A DNA stretch of 64,000 nt, from assembly GCA_937959115.1 (NCBI GenBank), contig CALGAW010000005.1:160978-224977 (forward strand), in the 5' to 3' direction. Shown here piece after piece: positions 37,822 through 43,528 of this stretch (position 1 is the first letter of the stretch; each line of letters begins with the position of its first letter). Both the position numbers and the translations under genes were made by a program. This DNA comes from an uncultured Saprospiraceae bacterium. Lineage in GTDB: Bacteria > Bacteroidota > Bacteroidia > Chitinophagales > Saprospiraceae. The notes under the pieces were generated by a model. That model had not been told where the DNA came from and did not search any database. It was given only the letters and a program-made list of their open reading frames with translations.

Positions 37822-37853
37822 CTTGCTTCTTTTGTTTTAACGAACTATATTTG
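37822..37853 (+). promoter_or_regulatory. Bacteroidota-type promoter of the PRPP-synthetase-like gene
   Basis: TATATTTG at 37846-37853 matches the TAnnTTTG -7 box exactly. CTTG at 37822-37825, 20 bases upstream, is one base off the TTTG -33 box. The expected transcription start falls within the operator copy at 37853-37867, and the upstream operator abuts the -33 box. Confidence 0.6.
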
Positions 37854-37867
37854 TGTATAAATTACGC
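37853..37867. promoter_or_regulatory. Downstream operator-like inverted repeat (GTGTA-N5-TACGC)
   Basis: GTGTATAAATTACGC has arms matching in four of five positions and shares 12 of 15 bases with the copy at 37801. It covers the expected transcription start and ends three bases before the ATG at 37871, so binding would block initiation. Confidence 0.65.
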
Positions 37868-37870
37868 AAA

Positions 37871-38707
37871 ATGATATTAAATCTTGATTCTCAGTTTAAC
37901 CCATTTCCTGGTCAACCAGCCATCGAGTTTGATGCGTTTACGTTTTCAGGAGGTGAGCCGCATATCAAAATCAAATCAGACTTGAGTGCTGCCGAAACAG
38001 TTATGATCACGCATCGCTTAACTTCTTTTAATGAAGTGGGATTGTTGCTGATTGCAATTGATGCTGTGCGACGTTGCTTGGTGGAGGAGATCCATGTGTT
38101 TATTCCTTATTTCCCAGCAGCTCGGCAGGACCGGGTGATGGTAGCAGGTGAGTCGTTATCTGTGAAGGTGTATGCTGATTTGTTCAATCAATTGCGGCTG
38201 AAGGGAGTGATTGTGTATGACCCACATTCTGAAGTGACACCTGCGTTGTTGGATAACTGTGTGACGGTGAGCAATTTTACCTTTATCGAGCGAATTTTAA
38301 AGGATTTGCCGAAGGACACGTTGCTGGTTGCTCCGGACGGTGGAGCGTTGAAGAAGATATACAAACTGGCTGCTTATCTGAAGGACTATAATGTGATTGA
38401 GTGTGGGAAGACGCGTGATGTGAAAACGGGGAAACTGTCTGGTTTTAAGGTGTATGCTAATGATTTGGAGGGACGAGCGTGTCTAGTGGTTGATGATATC
38501 TGTGATGGCGGCGGCACCTTTATGGGATTGGCTGGTGAGCTAAAGAAAGCGGGCGCTGGTGATCTGTATTTGGCTGTTAGTCATGGCATATTTAGCAAAG
38601 GGACGGAGAAACTTTCTGAGCACTTTAGGCGTTTGTATACCACAGACTCTTTTCGAACGATCGTGGATGATGCTGTGGAACAGCTCCCGCTTGGGGATTT
38701 GTTATAG
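37871..38707 (+). CDS. Short PRPP-synthetase-like enzyme (ribose-phosphate pyrophosphokinase family)
   Basis: A 278-residue member of the PRPP synthetase family from the ATG at 37871; a GTG at 37853 would place the start inside the operator. Visible motifs are PYFPAARQDR (79-88) for ATP binding, YDPHS (116-120) for the metal, a CGKTRDVKTGKL loop (178-189) and the pyrophosphate loop VVDDICDGGGT (206-216). Housekeeping enzymes are usually about 310-320 residues and have DDMxDTGGT, so this is a shorter, specialised type. It would make PRPP for the NAMPT-like enzyme in the same cluster. An alternative is the phage-type activity that pyrophosphorylates ADP-ribose. The regulator gene ends 64 bases before it. 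Confidence 0.85.
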   Translation: MILNLDSQFNPFPGQPAIEFDAFTFSGGEPHIKIKSDLSAAETVMITHRLTSFNEVGLLLIAIDAVRRCLVEEIHVFIPYFPAARQDRVMVAGESLSVKVYADLFNQLRLKGVIVYDPHSEVTPALLDNCVTVSNFTFIERILKDLPKDTLLVAPDGGALKKIYKLAAYLKDYNVIECGKTRDVKTGKLSGFKVYANDLEGRACLVVDDICDGGGTFMGLAGELKKAGAGDLYLAVSHGIFSKGTEKLSEHFRRLYTTDSFRTIVDDAVEQLPLGDLL

Positions 38708-38740
38708 AAATACATTTTATTCAACGAAAGTGTACTAAAA

Positions 38741-39289
38741 ATGACCTTAAATCAACACACACCAATCATCTGGACGATAGAAAACTTCCTATCGAAAAAG
38801 GAATGTGAAGACTTGATCCTCTATAGTGAAATGAAAGGTTTTGAAGAAGCAACAGTGAGTCTGAATACAGGACCGAAGATGATGAAAGGCATTCGAAACA
38901 ACTCTAGAGTGTCCTTGAATGATGAGCATCTGGCAGTGAAGTATTGGGAGAAATTAAAGGGTTTTTGTCCTGAAATGCTTGAAGACGCAAGGGCAGAAGG
39001 ACTAAATGAACGATTTCGCTTTTACAAATACGAGTCAAATCAACGGTTTAAACGGCATATTGATGGAAGATACAGGCGCAATGAGAACGAAGAAAGCAGA
39101 ATTACGTTTATGATTTATCTGAACGATGATTTTGAAGGTGGCGAGACGGCTTTTGATGATGTAACAATTGAGCCGAAAGCGGGAACAGCACTTTGTTTTA
39201 TTCACGAACAGAAACATGAAGGTTGTCCAGTGCCAACGGGAACAAAATACGTTCTAAGGAGTGATGTAATCTATAAGAATAATGATTAA
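38741..39289 (+). CDS. 2-oxoglutarate/Fe(II) dioxygenase, prolyl-4-hydroxylase-like
   Basis: A 182-residue double-stranded beta-helix dioxygenase. The iron ligands are His106 and Asp108 (RHIDGR) and His159 (QKHEG), with Lys169 ten residues later as the 2-oxoglutarate anchor in GTKYVLRSDV. FMIYLNDDFEGGETAF (123-138) is the usual strand before the second half of the site. Related proteins hydroxylate prolyl residues, but bacterial members also act on other targets; the substrate here is unknown. It sits 33 bases after the PRPP-synthetase-like gene on the same strand, inside the NAD/ADP-ribose cluster. Its last codons overlap the first copy of a 31-bp repeat. Confidence 0.88.
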   Translation: MTLNQHTPIIWTIENFLSKKECEDLILYSEMKGFEEATVSLNTGPKMMKGIRNNSRVSLNDEHLAVKYWEKLKGFCPEMLEDARAEGLNERFRFYKYESNQRFKRHIDGRYRRNENEESRITFMIYLNDDFEGGETAFDDVTIEPKAGTALCFIHEQKHEGCPVPTGTKYVLRSDVIYKNND

Positions 39290-39311
39290 TTAGGAATTTA
39301 TTCCATTAATG
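39281..39311 (+). repeat. Dispersed 31-bp repeat, copy A
   Basis: This copy starts within the last three codons of the dioxygenase gene and extends into the spacer. It matches copy B (39901-39931) at 30 of 31 positions. The first 23 bases (AATGATTAATTAGGAATTTA then TTC) also match copy C in reverse orientation. Confidence 0.85.
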
Positions 39312-39355
39312 AAATACACGTTTTTTTCATTGAACAAATTACAAAAGATTGAAAA

Positions 39356-39913
39356 ATGGAAGATCTATTAATAAATAACGAGACAATCACTCAGCAGTAT
39401 AATGAAGGGAAGTCTATGAAGTTTCTATTCTTTTGGGGACATACTCAAAAAAATAACGAGCAGATAGATAAAGCGTGCTTCAGCCAATGGTTTCCTAGAG
39501 CATTTGAGCATGAAGGAATCAGCTATCCGACAGCAGAACACTGGATGATGGCAGGAAAAGCAATACTGTTTAAAGATGAGGAAATACTAGAAAAAATCAT
39601 CAATTGTAAGACAGCGCCTGAAGCAAAAAAGCTGGGAAGAAAGGTTCGTAATTTTGAGCCAACTGCTTGGAATGAAGCGAAGCGGGAAATCGTGCTACAA
39701 GGCAACATTCTTAAGTTCTCTCAGCATGAAGACATGAAGGAATTCCTTATAAACACTGGAGAACGTGTGCTTGTAGAAGCAAGTCCGTACGATGCTATTT
39801 GGGGAATTGGGATGTCTGTGAATACCAAAGGAGTGGAGAATCCGAATAACTGGAAAGGTGAAAATCTACTGGGTTATGTGCTCATGGATACTAGAAAATC
39901 AATGATTAATTAG
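39356..39913 (+). CDS. NADAR family protein (YbiA-like N-glycosidase)
   Basis: A 185-residue NADAR domain protein. Diagnostic motifs are FFWGH (25-29), PTAEHWMMAGKA (58-69), the helix AKKLGRKVRNF (90-100), EASPYDAIWGIG (141-152) and WKGENLLG (166-173). Family members cleave N-glycosidic bonds: plant and E. coli relatives act on riboflavin intermediates, and other bacterial ones remove ADP-ribose from guanine in nucleic acids. The family name reflects repeated gene association with NAD and ADP-ribose metabolism, which fits this cluster. Which substrate applies here cannot be read from sequence. It follows the dioxygenase gene by 66 bases and ends inside copy B of the repeat. Confidence 0.92.
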   Translation: MEDLLINNETITQQYNEGKSMKFLFFWGHTQKNNEQIDKACFSQWFPRAFEHEGISYPTAEHWMMAGKAILFKDEEILEKIINCKTAPEAKKLGRKVRNFEPTAWNEAKREIVLQGNILKFSQHEDMKEFLINTGERVLVEASPYDAIWGIGMSVNTKGVENPNNWKGENLLGYVLMDTRKSMIN

Positions 39914-39931
39914 GAATTTATTCCCTTAATG
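39901..39931 (+). repeat. Dispersed 31-bp repeat, copy B
   Basis: One mismatch to copy A. It begins in the last codons of the NADAR gene, so in both copies the repeat supplies the final residues and the TAA stop codon of the preceding gene. Confidence 0.85.
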
Positions 39932-39966
39932 TTTAATGAAACGCTTTAACACAATAAGACAAGAGA

Positions 39967-40692
39967 ATGGCGACTTACGCAATTGGAGATATACACGGCG
40001 CTTTAAAAGCTTTGCAGCAACTGCTAGAACGAGTGAATCCGCAATCTGAGGATCAGTTGATTTTTCTAGGGGATTTAGTTGATGGGTGGAGCGAGTCTGC
40101 ACAAACCATTGATTTTGTAATGAAATTGAGCCGTGATATCCCTTGCATTTTCATAAAAGGAAATCATGATGTGTTTTGTGAAAATTGGCTGACGAAAGGG
40201 GAGAAGAGTACTGTTTGGCAGAAACACGGCGGTCGCGCGACAATCAACAGTTATCGGATGTATTCTGTTGAGCAGAAGCAGCGACATATTGACTTTTTTA
40301 GCCGTATGCCGTTGTATCATATTGATGAGGAGAATCGTTTGTTTGTTCATGCTGGATTTACTTCTATGCATGGGCCAAACAAAGAGCAATATAAATCAAT
40401 GTTTACTTGGGATAGAACGTTGTGGGAAATGGCAATGGTGGCTGATGCTTCGATATCGATAGATTCCACGGCTTACCCCAAACGATTGAAACATTTTAAT
40501 GAAATATACATTGGACATACACCAACACAGTCTTTTGGTGGTGAAAAGCCGATGCACAAAATGAATGTATGGAATGTAGACACAGGTGCCGCTTTCAAAG
40601 GAAAGCTAAGTGCAATTGAAGTAGGAACTGAGAATGTTTGGCAAAGCGACGAAGCTTGGATATTGTATCCGGATGAGAAAGGAAGGAACTAA
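39967..40692 (+). CDS. PPP-type metallophosphatase (serine/threonine phosphatase or Ap4A hydrolase-like)
   Basis: A 241-residue two-metal phosphoesterase. The PPP motifs are GDIHG (7-11), GDLVDGW (35-41, in place of GDxVDRG) and GNHD (65-68), with later His in LFVHAGF and YIGHTPT. Relatives dephosphorylate proteins (PrpA/PphA type) or hydrolyse dinucleoside polyphosphates (ApaH-like). The replacement of the usual Arg by Gly-Trp after GDxVD, a substrate-binding position, suggests altered specificity. It is 53 bases after the NADAR gene, probably in the same transcript. A role in clearing phosphorylated nucleotides or ADP-ribose products is only an inference. Confidence 0.88.
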   Translation: MATYAIGDIHGALKALQQLLERVNPQSEDQLIFLGDLVDGWSESAQTIDFVMKLSRDIPCIFIKGNHDVFCENWLTKGEKSTVWQKHGGRATINSYRMYSVEQKQRHIDFFSRMPLYHIDEENRLFVHAGFTSMHGPNKEQYKSMFTWDRTLWEMAMVADASISIDSTAYPKRLKHFNEIYIGHTPTQSFGGEKPMHKMNVWNVDTGAAFKGKLSAIEVGTENVWQSDEAWILYPDEKGRN

Positions 40693-40768
40693 ATTTTTTA
40701 GTTATTAATGTATAATTATCAATTGACTAAAACGTATTAACTAGATCTAGGACTCCTGTTCATTTTTA

Positions 40769-40791
40769 GAATAAATTCCTAATTAATCATT
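40769..40791 (-). repeat. Dispersed repeat, copy C (inverted, 23 bp)
   Basis: Exact reverse complement of the first 23 bases of copies A and B. It lies in the 185-base spacer between the phosphatase gene and the 98-residue ORF, so all three copies are in the later part of the NAD/ADP-ribose cluster. Confidence 0.85.
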
Positions 40792-40877
40792 CAACATTAG
40801 CAATTATGTTTAGGTGTATTTCCTATTAAAAGAATAAGTTATTATTTTACATAATTATAATATTAAATCCTACAATT

Positions 40878-41174
40878 ATGAAACTATTCAGTCTTGAAAA
40901 CGACTTCCAGACCGCTTCGGCAGAACAGAAAAAAAGCACAATTGTCCGTGATTCATTTGATTTGCTCGTTGCCTTTTTGAGAGGAAAATATTCTGTTGAT
41001 GAATTAAAAGCTGCTGTTGGACAACTCGATGAATTGGGCGTGTTATCGTCTCAAGAGATCCTTGGACTTATGAAGCAGAAAGCATATAAAGAAGGTTGTG
41101 AGACCTCAGTAGGAAAAGGTCCTACAGACTTAAAAGCACTGTGGGACAGAGTTGCGATTATTGAAAATTTGTAA
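40878..41174 (+). CDS. Small helical protein of unknown function
   Basis: A 98-residue acidic, mostly helical protein that I do not recognise. It begins MKLFSLENDFQTASAEQKKS, has a central amphipathic stretch VDELKAAVGQLDELGVLS, and ends KALWDRVAIIENL. There is no signal peptide, membrane segment or cysteine pair (a single Cys). It stands between the phosphatase gene and the NAMPT-like gene and ends 19 bases before the NAMPT start, so the last two are almost surely one transcript. It might be a subunit or regulator of the NAMPT-like enzyme; this is inference from position. Confidence 0.7.
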   Translation: MKLFSLENDFQTASAEQKKSTIVRDSFDLLVAFLRGKYSVDELKAAVGQLDELGVLSSQEILGLMKQKAYKEGCETSVGKGPTDLKALWDRVAIIENL

Positions 41175-41193
41175 ATCATTTAAACAATTAATA

Positions 41194-42666
41194 ATGAATC
41201 CTTTACTGTATACGGATGGCTATAAAGTAGACCACCGAAGACAATACCCTGACAAGACAACACTGGTTTATTCTAACTGGACACCAAGAAAAAGCCGGAT
41301 TGAAGGCATTGAAGAGGTCGTCTTTTTCGGATTGCAATACTTCATCAAGCGGTACATCTTGGACGAGTTTACAAATAACTTTTTTAAGCAGCCGAAGGAG
41401 GTCGTGGTCAAACGATATGCTCGCAGAATCAACAATTACTTAGGACCAAATTCGGTTGGAACAAAACACATTGAAGACTTACATGACTTAGGTTATATTC
41501 CAATGGTATTCAAAGCGTTGCCTGAAGGAGTTACCGTACCGATTAGAGTTCCAATGTTTACAATGTACAACACGTTACCCGAATTTTTCTGGTTGACGAA
41601 TTACTTTGAGACGTTGGTATCTACGACGGTTTGGATGCCTTGTAATTCTGCTACGATTGCACGTCAATACCGTAAAGTATTGGATCATTATGCTGCAGAA
41701 ACCAGCTCTACGCCTGAGTTTGTTGATTGGCAAGGGCACGATTTCTCTATGCGCGGTATGGCAGGACTTGAAGCAGCATTGATGAGTGCTTCTGGGCATT
41801 TATTGAGCTTTACGGGTTCAGACACCATTCCAGCAATCGATTTTCTAGAAGAATACTACAATGCGGATTCTGACAAGGAGCTCGTTGGTGGTTCAGTAGC
41901 TGCTACAGAGCATTCAGTGATGAGTATGGGTACAAATAACGCGGAGCAAGAAACGTTTAAGCGGTTGATTACAGAGGTGTATCCTGGTGGCATTGTGTCT
42001 GTCGTTTCGGATACCTGGGATTTGTGGAAGGTGTTGACAGAGTACTTGCCAAATCTGAAGGAAGAAGTATTGGCTCGTGATGGTAAGCTGGTGATTCGTC
42101 CTGATAGCGGTGATCCAGTAAAAATTATCTGTGGAAACGATGAAGGGACTTCGAAAGCAGAGCGCAAAGGAGTTGTGGAGCTATTGTGGGATATCTTTGG
42201 AGGGACAACCAATGCAAAAGGGTACAAGGAGCTAGACAGTCATATCGGTGCAATTTATGGCGACAGTATTACCATTAACCGTGCGACTCAGATCTGTCAG
42301 AATTTGATGAACAAGGGGTTTGCGAGTACCAATGTGGTGTTGGGTGTGGGCTCATTTACGTATCAGTACAATACTCGAGACACATTTGGCTTTGCGATGA
42401 AGGCGACATACGGTGAAGTGGATGGCGAAGGCCGTAATATCTATAAAGATCCGATCACGGATGATGGGACAAAGAAATCTGCAAAAGGCTTAATCAAAAT
42501 TACCAAGGAAGACGGGCAGTACTGTTTGCACGATCAGGTGAGCTGGGAAGAAGAGCGTGGCGGAGAGCTGAAGGAGGTATTTCGCGATGGGAAGCTGTTG
42601 GTGGATGAGCAGTTGGCTGATGTTCGGAAGCGGGTTCGGGATGGGCTGAAGGAAAGCGTTTCTTAG
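41194..42666 (+). CDS. nadV: Nicotinamide phosphoribosyltransferase-like enzyme (NAMPT/NadV family)
   Basis: A 490-residue type II phosphoribosyltransferase of the NAMPT group, which joins nicotinamide and PRPP to make NMN. I start at the ATG at 41194; an upstream in-frame codon at 41152 overlaps the preceding gene. NAMPT-like motifs are TDGYKVDHRRQYP (7-19), HDFSMRG (182-188) with the nicotinamide-contacting Asp183, ATEHSV with His240 (the phosphohistidine of human NAMPT), VSDTWD (271-276) and RPDSGDP (302-308). A PRPP-synthetase-like enzyme and NrtR-like regulator are in the same cluster. A phage-type relative, Namat, uses ADP-ribose pyrophosphate instead of PRPP, and sequence inspection cannot separate the two. 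A good terminator hairpin follows. Confidence 0.9.
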   Translation: MNPLLYTDGYKVDHRRQYPDKTTLVYSNWTPRKSRIEGIEEVVFFGLQYFIKRYILDEFTNNFFKQPKEVVVKRYARRINNYLGPNSVGTKHIEDLHDLGYIPMVFKALPEGVTVPIRVPMFTMYNTLPEFFWLTNYFETLVSTTVWMPCNSATIARQYRKVLDHYAAETSSTPEFVDWQGHDFSMRGMAGLEAALMSASGHLLSFTGSDTIPAIDFLEEYYNADSDKELVGGSVAATEHSVMSMGTNNAEQETFKRLITEVYPGGIVSVVSDTWDLWKVLTEYLPNLKEEVLARDGKLVIRPDSGDPVKIICGNDEGTSKAERKGVVELLWDIFGGTTNAKGYKELDSHIGAIYGDSITINRATQICQNLMNKGFASTNVVLGVGSFTYQYNTRDTFGFAMKATYGEVDGEGRNIYKDPITDDGTKKSAKGLIKITKEDGQYCLHDQVSWEEERGGELKEVFRDGKLLVDEQLADVRKRVRDGLKESVS

Positions 42667-42732
42667 ACTGGCTAAGGATGAAAACAGGAGGGAGCGTTTG
42701 CTGCATTTAACCCGCATGCAATAGGAAAGGTT

Positions 42733-42757
42733 GATTGTTATTAGTTAACAATCTTTT
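42733..42757 (+). terminator. Terminator after the NAMPT-like gene
   Basis: GATTGTTA (42733-42740) pairs perfectly with TAACAATC (42746-42753) over a 5-base loop and is followed by TTTT. It lies 66 bases past the stop of the NAMPT-like gene and would end the NAD/ADP-ribose cluster before the convergent GT2 gene. Confidence 0.65.
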
Positions 42758-42793
42758 AAAAAGCGATCTGAAGGTTGTGTCTTCTAGGTTTTC

Positions 42794-43525
42794 TTAGCCA
42801 ATTAGCCGCCTACCCAAAATGCGCAAATGCGCCCCAACAGCACCAAGGAAACCGAGATGAGTCCGCACCACACGAAACCGCTCCATCAGCGAAGCCCGCT
42901 TCGTCTGATTAGAATAACCACCCTCCAAAAACAAACTCATCACCTCTCCAGTATCGTGGACCTTAGTTACCTGTTTCATAATTTTAAGACACCAGTCAAT
43001 GTCCGCAACATGTTTCCAGGTCGTATCGTCATACAAAGGCGCTAAGCTGCGCCGTATCAGCATTGACTGATGACAGACCACCATTCCTTCTCCAAATGAT
43101 TTCCAAGTAAGCGTGTCGGCATTTGGGTGTTGCTTGTGCCAAGGGAACTCTTCACCCGCTTCTGTGATTCGGATGGTCTTGCCGTATATGAAATCTGCGT
43201 TGCCAGCACCTGCTATAGCTTTTTCAAGCGTATCGGGAGCAGCAATCTTGTCTCCAGCATTCATAAACCAAATATAATCACCAGTAGCGCGTAGGATTCC
43301 CTTGTTCATAGCGTCGTATAGACTTTTATCTCGCTCACTGACTAGGACAGAAACAGCAGACTGGTATCGCTTCACAATGTTCATGGTTCCATCTTTAGAA
43401 GCACCGTCTATGACTAGGTATTCTATATTAGTGTAGGTTTGTGCCTGTACACTTTGAATGGTTCGCTCAATGAATTGTTCGGCATTGTAGCTGACAGTAA
43501 TGATGGAAACCTTCGGTAAGCTCAA
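42794..43525 (-). CDS. Family 2 glycosyltransferase
   Basis: A 243-residue GT-A fold enzyme that transfers a sugar from a nucleotide donor. The N-terminal core is VSIITVSYNAEQFIERTI with the conserved nucleotide-binding Asp in YLVIDGASKDGT. The metal-binding region appears as WFMNAGDKI and the acceptor side as HVADIDWCLK. Relatives of this length often add residues to cell-surface polysaccharide. The start is a TTG at 43525, three bases after the S9 peptidase stop; no ATG fits the family start. It is probably cotranscribed with the peptidase but functionally separate. Confidence 0.88.
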   Translation of the reverse strand: MSLPKVSIITVSYNAEQFIERTIQSVQAQTYTNIEYLVIDGASKDGTMNIVKRYQSAVSVLVSERDKSLYDAMNKGILRATGDYIWFMNAGDKIAAPDTLEKAIAGAGNADFIYGKTIRITEAGEEFPWHKQHPNADTLTWKSFGEGMVVCHQSMLIRRSLAPLYDDTTWKHVADIDWCLKIMKQVTKVHDTGEVMSLFLEGGYSNQTKRASLMERFRVVRTHLGFLGAVGAHLRILGRRLIG

Positions 43526-43528
43526 TGT

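Noticed and set aside
42672..42799. 8-bp inverted repeat TGGCTAAG / CTTAGCCA across the convergent gap
   Set aside because: Arms are about 110 bases apart and short; the nearer GATTGTTA hairpin explains termination better.
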